From assembly GCA_009731375.1 (NCBI GenBank), contig BJOX01000249.1, positions 452,381-490,881 on the forward strand: a stretch of DNA of 38,501 nt, written 5' to 3'. Origin of the DNA: Paulinella micropora. Lineage: Eukaryota; Cercozoa; Imbricatea; Euglyphida. Numbering within the stretch: position 1 is the first letter of the stretch; each line of letters begins with the position of its first letter. The notes beneath the pieces are model-generated. The model did no database searches. It worked only from the letters and a program-made list of their open reading frames with translations, and was not told the DNA's origin. Below are positions 15,537 through 25,158 of this stretch, in pieces. Position numbers and translations under genes: made by a program.

Positions 15537-18500
15537 TAACGGACACTCTGATTTCTGCTAATTGATTTGCTTGGTCTTGTAGCATATTCATGAGATTATT
15601 ATTTTGTTTTTCTAAATTAACTACCTTTTCCGCCATGTGTTGAAAAGCGCTGACCAATACAGGTATAAAACTTGTATATGTTATGCCTTCAAGGTAGCCA
15701 TTTCCATCATCCGCTTTCATTCCACTTTCAGATACAAATTCTGGAAAAATCTTTTTTACCTCATCCGCAATAAATCCGTGGTTCTTTTTTTCTTTCTTCT
15801 CGTCTGATTTCAAATAATATGAACAACAATTTATTTTCATTAGTTTCTCGCAACAATCCCCGCAGTCTAATGTTTAAATATCTGATTTTAATCTCCTGTC
15901 CGATGAGTTTGTCCAAGCACCATTTAGCGGAATATAATTATAACTACCAGACGGCTCGCCAGTAGTAGAGTTTGAAGTATACCAAGCATGAAGCAAACCA
16001 GTAGAAGAAACAATTACTCCATAATTCGTATATCCTCCCGATTTAAAATATAGTTGTGCGTCAATGGTAGAAGCGGGTCTTTTTCGTATGGTTAAAAAAC
16101 CGCTGGATGCTGTTGGGATGACTACCTCTCCCGACGTATTAATGTTCATCGCCTCAGTGTAAGATATATTGTTTCCCACAGTTGTTCCTGAATTATAATA
16201 AAAAGTGAGTTTTACACCTTTTTGAATTAGAAAGTTAGATGACGCAGAAGATGATTTCCAGTTCGTGCCGTCAAAATAAGCATCAAAACTTAAATTAACA
16301 TTGTCGTGTGCCCAATTCAATAATTGAAATGTTGGATAAGCATCTGTGGATATTACTGCCTGTAAGTGTGCCCCTCCAATATTAGAAGTCGTTCCGTATA
16401 ATTCTAATCCACCTGTCGCCCCATTTGCTGATTTTGTTGAATTTCCTATAATTATTGGACGGCTTACATTTGATACATCTTTAGTTGTTGTTATTTTGTC
16501 GCTCGTTGCCAATGTCGTTGTTGATATCCCCGCATTTGCCGTTATAAATCCACTCGCGGTTGCGGTTGTTGTTGATATACTCGCATTTGCTGTTATTAAT
16601 CCACTCGCCGTTAGTGTCGTCGTTGATATACCAGCGGATGAAGTAATTGTCGTTCCAGTTATTGTTCCGCCATTTGTTATATTGTTTGAGTTCATATCCA
16701 AAGCACCATAAAACCGCATACCGCCAGCATTGTTAAAACGGACAATGTCAGACGAAGCACTTTTATTATCCAAAAGTTTTGAAATATAAAGTCCCGCCCC
16801 TTTTACATCAGATGCTACATTCGTAAATACATAACCTCGTTGGTTCGCGGTTCCACTTGTAGCGGTATTTAGAGTAAATAAGAAATACTGATAATCTCCT
16901 GATGTCTGTGAAAAGAATATATCTCCTCCATTTTGGTTTAATATCCTCGCCCCATTATACGTTATATTTCCGCCATTAGTGATAGTTTGATTATTAAAAT
17001 TGGCATTGTTCGTTAAAGTTAGATATTTTATCACAGTGCTCGCCCCATTAAATGTTTTGCTTCCTGTTATGGTTTGGTCTGTTGTTAGTTTTACATTTTG
17101 CCCGTCCAATGTGTCCGCATACCCTTTTGTCGCTCCGTCCGTCACTAATGTCGGAATTCCAAGGTTTGCTATTTTACTACTATTACAATCTAGCCCCGAA
17201 GCATTTACCCAACCGACAATCGTCCCGTCAATAATAAAACATTTTTTTTGCAGAAATTTCACAGTTGTAATATGTTGCAGTTTTCATATCCAAACTAGCA
17301 ATTGACCCAATATTACTGGTAGAATTGAAAACGATAAATGTGCCCTTTGTTGTTGAATTGATTGAATTTCCCGTTATTTCAACACCACTGCTATATGTCT
17401 TAATTCCTGCTATGGTTTGGTTTCCTGTTAGTTTCACATTTTGCCCGTCTAATGTATCCACATAACTTTTGTTTGCTCCGTCCGTTGTTGCTGATGGTGT
17501 GGCTAAGTTTGTTATTTTGTTGTTATTCAAAGATAGTGTAGTGCCAGTTGCGGTTATAATTAAAGTATTACCCGAATATAACTCAACATACGACCCCGTT
17601 ATTTGTATCGGATACCAAGTCGCTGTGGCTGGTTTTTGTGCGGCAATCATTCCTATTTTTGTATCAAAGGCTATGCCAATGCCGTCAAAAGTAGTTGGAT
17701 TGGACGAACCACTTACTTCTAAAACTGATGTAAATTTTTATTCCCTGCTATGGTTTGGTCTCCTGTTAGTTTAACCACCGAAGTGTCAAGAGTAGAAACA
17801 TCAATACCATCAACAAGATTAACATTTGTTATGCTTTGACTTTTCATATCAATCCCCGCACTAGCATTTATTATGTTGCTGAATGTTTTGGTTCCTGCTA
17901 TGGTTTGGTCTCCTGTTAGTTTAACCACAGAAGTATCAATGGCAGAAACATCAACACCATCAACATGACCAACATTTGTAATTGCAAACCCACCCATATT
18001 TAAACTACCCGTCATAGCCGTTGTGCCGTCTTTTGCTAATTTCGTATCGGTGTATGCTTTTGTTGAAGCATCACCATCGTTGAATGGTGCTGGAAGTCCG
18101 CTGATTGCTGTTGTGCCACTAAAATTTAAAACATTACCAGTCAATGTTATCCCACTCCCCGTGGTAGAAGCAAGAAGTATGGAAGAACCAACAATAGATA
18201 ATGGATAGCCCGTTGCTCCACCTACCTCCGACGAATAAATAGAACCCATATTATTGTTGTAATTGAAGAATAACTTACCAGTGTTTAATGGATTTGAATC
18301 TTTTACCCCCAAATAAGTAGTAAATATTTTGTTTCCTGTTATGGTTTGGTCTCCCGTTAGTTTAACGACTGCGGTGTCAAGAGCCGAAACATCAATACCA
18401 TCAACATTACCGACATTTGAAATAGCAAATCCTCCCATATTTAATCCGCCCGTCATGTTTGCTGTTCCGTCTAATCTAAGAAAAGGTGAGTTTGTGTTTC

Positions 18501-19224
18501 TCCATTGGCCTGTGCTATAAATGAGTAGTTGGTTGTCGGCGGGTGTGTCCGTTATTGTAACATCGCTGTGTGTATTAATTGAACCATCCGCGGACACTTT
18601 ATCATTATTGTCTTCGTGCTCTGATATCCAAGTATCAACATCTTTGGTATTTAATAAATTAACTCCTGTTATATTCAAATTACCGCCCATACTAATATTG
18701 CCGAATTCATCAACATTTATCGGAAAAGTTTTATTTACCCAGTTTATTGAGTTATATGTTAGATAACTATTCATCGCTATTGGTGCTGTAATGACTACAT
18801 CTGTGAGTGTATCAATTGAGCCGATTGTTGTATTTCTCCATTTACCATCTACATCATTATATGTTAAGTATTGCCCGACCGTTGGAGCGGATATGTTAGT
18901 GTCTATCAAATTATATAAACTGGTTTGGTGCGGATTGGAAGTATTGCTTCTGTGTTGAGTTGAGGCTTTGACTTCGTCATTATCCCTTACTCGTTGCTCT
19001 GTATAGTATAGATTTTTTCCTTCTTTTATGTCTGTAGTTGATTTGGTAGATAATCTTGTGTCAAATCGTAAATCCGTATAGTAGAGGTTCAAAGGGTTTT
19101 CATCTTCTGGCACTCTGTCTGTATTCAGACCGACTATGTTTGTATTGGTTAAGTCTAAGTTAAGTATATTTAGACTATCAACTGCCAACTCATTCAAGCC
19201 AAGTAATGATTTATATTGCGACAT
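15517..19224 (-). pseudogene. Phage-type fibre protein with C-terminal S74 intramolecular chaperone, three breaks
   Basis: Four consecutive minus-strand ORFs are parts of one fibre of about 1,230 residues. The N-terminus (from ATG 19224) has LYYTDLRFDTRL and LYYTEQRV, typical of phage tail fibres. Then come repeats around VVKLTGDQTIAGTKTFSN and long Gly/Ser/Thr-rich beta-helix-like stretches. The C-terminus has SDRRLKSDI and HGFIADEVKKIFPEFV, marks of the peptidase-S74/endosialidase chaperone domain that trimerises fibres and then cleaves itself off, followed by a coiled coil (AEKVVNLEKQNNNL). Breaks: a frameshift at T-run 17735-17739, another at T-run 17242-17249, and an in-frame TAA (15874-15876) just inside the S74 domain. 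The first two could be single-base homopolymer errors. The likely function is host attachment. Confidence 0.85.
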
Positions 19225-19284
19225 TATATAATTAAATATTTAATTTTAAAAATACTAAAATATATTAATCTTAGTATAGAATAT

Positions 19285-19330
19285 TTTTAGAATAAGCGAG
19301 AGTGCGAAGCACGAAGTGAGATTCTAAAAT
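19285..19330 (+). promoter_or_regulatory. Conserved palindromic leader, copy 3
   Basis: The outer arms TTTTAGAAT and ATTCTAAAA flank AAGCGAGAGTGCGAAGCACG, whose GTGC-GAA-GCAC forms a small inner hairpin. The right arm includes the A of the start codon at 19329. Compared with copies 1 and 2, this is the most compact version (46 bp). Confidence 0.75.
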
Positions 19331-19841
19331 GCCGTCTCCCGAAGCAAGTCGTAAGAACTGGGGGAGTGCTGTTGAAGGAATAAAAGCAAAAGCGAAACAA
19401 CGAAAAATGGAACATGCCAAAAAGGTTTTGGAACAATACCGAAATGCGGTTAAAAGTGAAGACGAAGATATGGAACAAAAAATAGCAGAGATAGAAAATA
19501 AGAATGTGGCGAGCGATATTGTTAATGAAAAAGACCAAGATGACACACCCGAGCAGAGTGATAGTGAAAGTGAATGTGATTTTACTGATATCATTGCTGA
19601 AAAGATGGCAAAAATGAAGATAAGAAGAAAGAAAGCGGAAACTAAGAGAGAAAAGAAGAAGAGTAAGAAGCCAGAGCCTGAGAGTGAAGAAAGTGAAAGT
19701 GAGAGTAGTGAAGAAGAAGAACCGAAGCCGAAGAAAGGTAAGAAGTCTAGTAGTGTGAGTGTAAAAGTATATAATCAATCTTCTGGTGGTGCTAAGAAAG
19801 AAAAAAATAATGATGTTGAAAAATGTTTCTTAAAATTCTAA
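19329..19841 (+). CDS. Highly charged 170-residue viral protein, unknown function
   Basis: The ATG at 19329 is embedded in the right arm of the palindromic leader, which supports this start. The protein is a basic helix (KRNWG-like start, IKAKAKQRKMEHAKKVLEQY), then an acidic Ser/Glu/Asp stretch, a Lys/Arg-rich helix (KMAKMKIRRKKAETKREKK), Ser/Glu repeats, and a tail with SSVSVKVYNQSSGG. It has no recognisable domain. It could be a disordered DNA-packaging or assembly protein. It lies divergent from the fibre gene, 105 nt apart, and converges on the DUF5754-like gene. Confidence 0.6.
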   Translation: MPSPEASRKNWGSAVEGIKAKAKQRKMEHAKKVLEQYRNAVKSEDEDMEQKIAEIENKNVASDIVNEKDQDDTPEQSDSESECDFTDIIAEKMAKMKIRRKKAETKREKKKSKKPEPESEESESESSEEEEPKPKKGKKSSSVSVKVYNQSSGGAKKEKNNDVEKCFLKF

Positions 19842-19906
19842 AGTCCAAATGTAAATAAAAAGAAAAAACGATGTTTGAAAACGACGAAATCGTCTTTCAA
19901 ATATCA

Positions 19907-20197
19907 TTACCAAAGGAAATGATAAGAATAATAATTACTATACTNNNNNNNNNNGTAAGAATAATAATTACTGTACTCCGGATTATTAAAAGTTAATTCT
20001 CCTTTTGAGTTTCTTATTGCTTTTGCTCTTGCTCTATAGTTTTTTCTTCTTTCTTTATCCAGATGGTCTAAATGTGAGTATAACCCTATGCGGTCTTTAT
20101 AATGTTCGTATCTGATATCTCCAAAATTAATAACCTTACCTTTCGGACTAATGACTTTATATTTTTTGTTTTTTACATTTGACTTTGAAAATCTCAT
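19907..20197 (-). CDS. DUF5754-like small viral protein (10-N gap near its C-terminus)
   Basis: The ORF starts at 20197. Residues about 15-60 (KYKVISPKGKVINFGD, RIGLYSHLDHLDKERRKNY) match a short family found in Polintons, phycodna-/mimivirus-like viruses and some phages, with the core pattern FGDxRY…HLDH…RRxxYxxR. The C-terminus ends in YSYHFLW, like the usual Trp-ended tail of the family. The same YSNYYSY peptide is coded on both sides of the 10-N gap, so the gap probably duplicates contig ends and the real protein is about 85 residues long. The function is unknown. It is divergent from the integrase start, with only 9 nt between the two ATGs. Confidence 0.78.
   Translation of the reverse strand: MRFSKSNVKNKKYKVISPKGKVINFGDIRYEHYKDRIGLYSHLDHLDKERRKNYRARAKAIRNSKGELTFNNPEYSNYYSYXXXXYSNYYSYHFLW
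19945..19954. other. 10-N assembly gap with duplicated flanks
   Basis: The flanks on both sides contain TAAGAATAATAATTACT followed by a similar TACT end. They are nearly identical over about 23 nt, so the N run most likely joins two overlapping contig ends. Confidence 0.8.
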
Positions 20198-20206
20198 ACT
20201 ATATAA

Positions 20207-21212
20207 ATGCCAGATTTAGACCATAAACATACAATTATTAATAATCAAATCGTAATAGTCAATTAGAAGACACACCAACTGGAGAAGAAATTCAAAGAAC
20301 AAAAGAAGAAGAAGCCCTTGAAATACACCACCAGAAAAAGAACCCGAAAATATGGAATACTGTATGGGTTGATAATCCATTAGACCAAGTTTTCTTATAC
20401 TTAGCCGATATGAGTAAGATAAAAGATAAGAAAGGAAATAAAGGATATGCTTGGATGCTTGTTTGGATTGATTGTCATTCAAGATATTTAATAATCATTC
20501 CATTAAAAATAAAACAGCGAAAGAAGTTTATTATGCTTTGAAATCTATACCTTATAAACCTAAATCAATTACAACAGACAGCGGAGGAGAATATAAAGGT
20601 GCTACTCGTGATTATTTTATTCAAAATGGTATTAAACACGATGTGGTTGAAGTAGGCGACCATAGGGCCTTAGCGGTTGTTGATAGAGTTATAAGGAGTA
20701 TTAGAAGGTGGTTGGATTTATTATTTGAAACTAATAGAAATTTTGATTGGGTAAGTTATATTCAAGATTTGGTTAATGCTTATAATCATAAATTACATAG
20801 GGGAATTCAAGCCAGACCGGTGGATGTCTTTGCTAGAAGAGATAAAAATAAACAAGTCATAACTAGAGATAACCTTATTAATGAATTCAATGTTGGTGAT
20901 AGTGTTCGTAAGGAAAACAAACGGCTAATGTTTGCGAAAGGAGGAAAGACTTTCAGCAAAATTATTTATAAAGTTAAAGGCCGTTCCGGATTTAAATTAA
21001 TATTAAATAATGACGAGTTAGTAAGCCCGATGGATTTATTGAAAACCGATTTTACAAAACCTATTGATGAAGAGAAAGACATAAAACAACAAACAAAAGA
21101 AATTATAAAAGAGAAGAAGACAAAAGAACTACTTAAAAGGGAACGAATAGAGCCGGAAAACATCATAACAAGTAAGAGAGAACGAAAGGCAAAAGTAATA
21201 CTAGACATTTAA
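20207..21212 (+). CDS. INT: Retroviral-type (rve) integrase of the Polinton, two frameshifts
   Basis: The rve catalytic core reads FLYLADMSKIKDKKGNKGYA (first Asp), WIDCHSRYLIIIPLK, TTDSGGEY (second Asp) and HRALAVVDRVIRSIRRW. Here the third catalytic position is Asp rather than the usual Glu, 34 residues after the second Asp. The C-terminal SH3-like part has FNVGDSVRKENKRLMFAKGG, then a charged tail. The frame breaks at the A-run 20505-20509 and again near 20248-20252; one extra A at each place would restore continuity. The start at 20207 follows TATATAA directly. Typical Polinton integrases have a longer N-terminal domain, so some 5' sequence may be lost. It would integrate the viral DNA into the host genome. 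Confidence 0.9.
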
Positions 21213-21294
21213 TGAAAAATACCACAAATAAAAATTTTATTAATAAAAATAGATTAATAAAATCTCTATTTGTTTAGTTGCGGTGGTAGCACCT
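21213..21294. other. AT-rich stretch with the probable right boundary of the viral element
   Basis: This 82-bp stretch follows the integrase stop and contains short AT palindromes (AATAAAAATTTTATT, TTATTAATAAAAATAG). From about 21,280 the base composition changes to that of the flanking gene. I see no clear terminal repeat without the other end. Confidence 0.4.
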
Positions 21295-21816
21295 TTATTC
21301 AAACACAACCCTGTAAGCCGTCTTGACGGTGAGCCCATAATAGTCCGCGACGGTGCCAATATTATCCCACAAACGAAAAAGCCTGAAACTTCCATCGGTA
21401 AAAAGGACAACAAAATGTTCTGGTACTTGTTCCCTCCTCATTGGCGATTTGTACGCATTCAACTTTGCTCTTGGAAGACCCTCATTCGGTAGTTGGTAAA
21501 TTCTGGCAACGCCATTTTCCTTATCTATTTCAACCCAATAATCCTGCTTGCCTTCATCGGTTGATTACGCTCGTGATTTGGCTCCCGCACAACCGCCCTC
21601 ATCCTACCCAATTCTTTCTGAATATTTTGAGCGGTAATAAGACCGACGCGCATTGCGCCAACTGCTTCTGCCAACGCCTAAACCCCCCTTCATTTGCAAA
21701 AAAAAAAAGAAATGAAACAACCAACTTACCTTTACTTCGGGATCTTCAGGTTGCTTCTCCTCAGGAAGCTTGCCATCGCCCTCCTCTGGCTCCTCCCGCG
21801 GTTCGTTGTCGGCCAT
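21295..21816 (-). pseudogene. Intron-containing gene with a possible helix-turn-helix, broken next to the viral boundary
   Basis: ATG at 21816 opens an acidic 29-codon exon (MADNEPREEPEEGDGKLPEE) to a GTAAGT donor at 21729. A 52-nt intron ends at TTTAG (21678), and exon 2 continues in phase with ALAEAVGAMRVGLITAQNIQ. One frame change near 21559-21562 leads into DYWVEIDKENGVARIYQLPN, then FTDGSFRLFRLWDNIGTVAD and YYGLTVKTAYRVV, which resembles a helix-turn-helix as in transposase N-termini. It stops at 21295. It lacks any downstream domain and ends where the viral element begins, so it may be a gene truncated by the insertion. The family is not recognised. Confidence 0.5.
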
Positions 21817-22099
21817 ACCTGCACAACAGACGATGATTTGGGCTTCTTGTCTTGATCGCTTTTGGAATTCTGAAAAAAAAAGTCGCAGAACAAAAAAGCA
21901 CGAGGAAAAACATTTTACTCAATTGTGTGAATTTCTGGATTTCGGCTGTTCGTTTGAAATGCCTTAAAAAAAGGAAAAGCGAAAATTTTTTTACACCGCA
22001 CACCTAGAGGCTCAGGTCAATTACACACCTTCTAAATTCTGGAGTTGGACAACTTTTGCTTTTTCAGAATAGTCTCAATCAGACAAAGTGCGAACAAGA
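21817..22099. other. Spacer between the broken gene and the coiled-coil ORF
   Basis: Contains A-runs and a stretch resembling a host promoter or 5' region. I see no ORF or RNA gene. Confidence 0.4.
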
Positions 22100-22573
22100 A
22101 TGAGTGATGACGATGGTAGTGATGTAGAGTATGTTGAAAGAGAAACCACCAATAAGTGGTTAGAGAAATTAAAAGACAAAACATACACACAGATAATGAA
22201 ATATAAGACAAATAGCGAAGTAAAACTTGACATTATACAGAGTAGAAAGGAGCAAAAACGACAAGAGTTATTGGAATTGGAGAAACAAGAAAAAGCAGAA
22301 CAAAATAAATTTTTTGCTATTGAAGAATTGCTAAATCAGAAAAAAGAAGAAGCAGAACGAAAGGAGAAAATAGATTTGGTAAAGAGAGAAGAAAAGAGGA
22401 AAGAATTGAACAAGAAAAAACAATTACGATTATTTGAGAATTGGCTAAGTGCCGAAAATCAACCAATGGGAGTTGATGATGAGATTAGAGCAAGAAAAAT
22501 GATTGAAGGAGGAAAAACAACATACAATGTAATTGACGAATATGAGAAATATAAAAGACAAAGAATTAATTGA
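22100..22573 (+). CDS. Coiled-coil protein of unknown function
   Basis: A 157-residue ORF starting at ATG 22100 (MSDDDGSDVEYVERETTNKW). Nearly all of residues 40-125 is one charged coiled coil (SRKEQKRQELLELEKQEKAE, EEAERKEKIDLVKREEKRKE). It ends with a short globular-looking part (GVDDEIRARKMIEGGKTTYN). Base composition is AT-rich, like the viral genes, and hairpins follow the stop. It lies outside the presumed viral boundary, so it could be a displaced viral gene, part of another element, or a host gene. No recognised domain. Confidence 0.5.
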   Translation: MSDDDGSDVEYVERETTNKWLEKLKDKTYTQIMKYKTNSEVKLDIIQSRKEQKRQELLELEKQEKAEQNKFFAIEELLNQKKEEAERKEKIDLVKREEKRKELNKKKQLRLFENWLSAENQPMGVDDEIRARKMIEGGKTTYNVIDEYEKYKRQRIN

Positions 22574-22647
22574 AATAGTAGTTTTTACTACTAACTCCTT
22601 TAGCACATAGGAGTATAAACTAGTGTGTTTTCAATTTTAAAAAAATT

Positions 22648-22659
22648 GGGCGAAAGCCC
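22648..22659 (+). terminator. GGGC-GAAA-GCCC hairpin downstream of the coiled-coil ORF
   Basis: A perfect 4-bp stem closed by a GAAA tetraloop, preceded by ACTCCT…AGGAGT and GTAG…CTAC stems at about 22,580-22,615. The cluster of stem-loops after the stop resembles those following viral genes in the left half. Confidence 0.35.
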
Positions 22660-22756
22660 TCTTCATTTCAAAGAGATTTACTCATACCATACTTGTGTGT
22701 GGTAGGTGGTTGATTTGAAGTTGGAAGAGTAAGACGAAAAAGGTCAATTTAATGAT

Positions 22757-22766
22757 NNNNNNNNNN
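22757..22766. other. 10-N assembly gap
   Basis: Unlike the two 10-N gaps in viral genes, its flanks share only ATGAT, so an overlap of contig ends is not evident here. The gap lies between AT-rich sequence with the coiled-coil ORF and a different host-like stretch. Confidence 0.9.
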
Positions 22767-22860
22767 TATGATACATACATATTTTCTTGAAGTGTGCTGT
22801 ATAAGGCTATTTGGTTGTTTTTGTTTCTTTGTATCTACTATCCATAGGAGGGGTTGCCAC

Positions 22861-22911
22861 AACCCAGACGAAGTCGTGAATTTTGCAAAAATTCATGACG
22901 AGTTCTGGGTT
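22861..22911. repeat. 51-bp imperfect palindrome
   Basis: Arms starting AACCCAGACGAAGTCGTGAA and ending CATGACGAGTTCTGGGTT fold on each other over about 25 bp with few mismatches. Flanking GGAGGGG and CCCCTCTCC may extend the structure. It could be a foldback repeat, the centre of a MITE or a small-RNA precursor. Confidence 0.6.
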
Positions 22912-25158
22912 ATCATCTACTTGAGTGCCCCTCTCCTCCAAGAAAAGCAATGTCCCCTCCCCCTTGCATGCCTCCAAACCCAAAGCAACTCAAGAAAGAG
23001 CATTGAAACAAGAAGAGCACATCCGCAAAAATTGACCCCTCCCTCTTAACCCTTCTCCTCCCTCTTTCTTGGTAGAAATTTTCGAGGAACGAGAAAAATT
23101 ATATACCCCGTGTATTTATTAGCGACTTCAGATTGTTACAATATCACGAAATTTAATGATATAATAAACTAAACTAACGATGTGAAGACTGAGGAATACC
23201 TAAATTAGGGACTCCGTAATCTCTACACCAAAGATAACCGACAGACCGGAACGGTGAGAATTGCCATTATATACCGGGTGGGCCGGCATAGTATTGAAAA
23301 AATTATTAATATTGTGTAAAGTTTAAACTGGCATAATTCACGATAATTTGGTGGGGACTAATATCGAGGCAGAGCTTTCTGAATCTGAAGCCCTTTTTAT
23401 CAAAGGTGAAGTAGTTTAGGAGGAGACTTTTCCGGCTGGAGTTTTGAGGTTTTTGACACCGTCGGGCCATTTTTTAGAAAAAGTCAATCCAGTGAACTCA
23501 ATCATTTTTTGTGGTGGGTGTCGGGGCAGGGCCTGCCGGTCTAGGCGCCCTCCGAAAAGATCGGATGCCAGAGGAAAGTGTTCCCTGAGTGCATCAGCTA
23601 TCTTTTACCACAAAGCATGTTAAAGCTATCCAAGGCAGTATATACATAGTAACCTTGAGTGTTGTTGATTACTTGAAGTGCACAAAATATTTCGGAAGTT
23701 GATAATTTTTCTTGTATGCTACAAACCAGCTAGGAGAAAACCACCTTTTTTTCTGTCGAAACACGAAATCTCAAAGAAGTTTCGTAGTTTTAGTATTATT
23801 TCTTGCACAGCTGAATAGGTGAATAGTTTTTTAATATCATTAAACGTATTTCTCCAACTTTGTATTATTTGTAAATGTCTGTGGAACCAAAAACTCCAAA
23901 TCACAAAACCAGCATTTTTCTGGTTTTGGGGACATATACATATTAGTATTCATCAGTTTTAAGAATTTTAAGTATTGGCCCTTTGAATCGTCTTTCACAA
24001 CCATAAAGGACGGTAAAGCTCCACCGTGGCAAAGGATTTTTGTTCATTTTGCCTAGAAGCTACAAACCAAAAAGTTGGTTTTCACAACTTCACGTGTCTG
24101 ACCTACACATGCCTGTACATTTTTTCCTGAACCTTTCTCCTCCAGTTTTTTTAGTGTAATCATATCTCACTGACATATACTTACGATAGATACAAAAATA
24201 TTGAAATAGAGAATTGTCTGCTTCACTCCTGGAGGCAGGCAAGTCCAAGATGTCGGAATGTCAAAAAAGTTTTGATAAGTTTTCTCGGGTTTCATGTGTT
24301 TTTTCAATAAAAACTACGTAGATGTGAAGATATAGTGTTTAGGACTCCCCCAACCTATTTAGGAGCTGTAGGACCGTCAATTGTTTTAGAAATAAATTTT
24401 TATTTGCTTGTTCAGCTGCCCTTAAGGGACTGTTTTCCGGCCGACTCTGTGTGTCTCAGAGATGTTGAAATTTTCTCAAAATTCTATCAAATTATTTATT
24501 GAGATGCATTGTATAACGTTCAATAGTTTAGAAGCTAAGTGGTGACTTGAAAATAACAAGCAAAGACAGATTCTTTAATCATAATCGTGGTTGCAAACCA
24601 TTTTTTTACCACATTGAATCAGCAAAAAAATTACGGCCCTGCCTGTCTTTTGAAACAGTTTCCGAAATTTTTCCACAAGAAATGGTGACTTTTTTACAAC
24701 TTCAAATGCTTCGTTTGTCAAAACTACTAAAAATAGTTTTAAATCGATTACAGATTCTGAATCAGGGTGATCTGAAGAATTAACTGTAAATGTTTTATTA
24801 TTTTTGAACCGGTCATGCAGTTAACTTTGTTTTTGATGTTATAAATTACACATGGAAAAAATTTAGGCTGTGACTCAACTTTTGTCGGTTATAATCAAAA
24901 GAATATGATTTAATGCAAGCCGGGGTCTGTATCTAATTCATTCAAAGCAGTCTGATAATAACGTAATCTTCCTTCTGTGCTTTAGAAAGAGAGGATACCA
25001 GGATAGTGTGAAAATGTAGGTCGGAGACTGTCAGAGCCAGTCAGCAACAAAAAGAAAAAAGAGAGGCATTTTCCAGAGTCACCCCTAACGATAATATGAT
25101 GACTCATGGGTAAAAAGTAGTAATGCCGGCCGGTTACTTGACTTAATATTAATATAAA
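22912..25158. other. Non-coding host DNA, about 2.2 kb
   Basis: AT-rich with no ORF longer than about 80 codons that looks protein-like. A pyrimidine/purine-biased stretch lies at 22,930-23,060. GC-rich islands (for example GGGGCAGGGCCTGCCGG near 23,530) occur without a coding frame. No tRNA or rRNA pattern was recognised. Confidence 0.5.

Larger units (their letters stand above)
1..21290. mobile_element. Integrated Polinton/Maverick-type virus, left end beyond the window
   Basis: This interval holds the full hallmark set of Polintons: protein-primed DNA polymerase B, retroviral-type integrase, adenain-like protease, FtsK/HerA-type packaging ATPase, double-jelly-roll major capsid protein and single-jelly-roll penton. 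The integrase lies next to the right boundary, as is usual in these elements. The right end is placed between the integrase stop (21,212) and the end of an intron-bearing, non-viral-looking gene (21,295). I could not find a convincing terminal inverted repeat or target-site duplication, because the left end lies outside the window. More than 21 kb is on the long side for a Polinton (commonly 15-20 kb), and two polymerase genes are present, so two nested or adjacent elements remain possible. Confidence 0.88.

Noticed and set aside
12979-15876. Reassigned genetic code with TAA as a sense codon
   Set aside because: Two in-frame TAA codons would allow it, but several intact viral genes end in TAA at the expected place (for example polymerase 2 and the capsid gene). 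Nonsense mutation is simpler.
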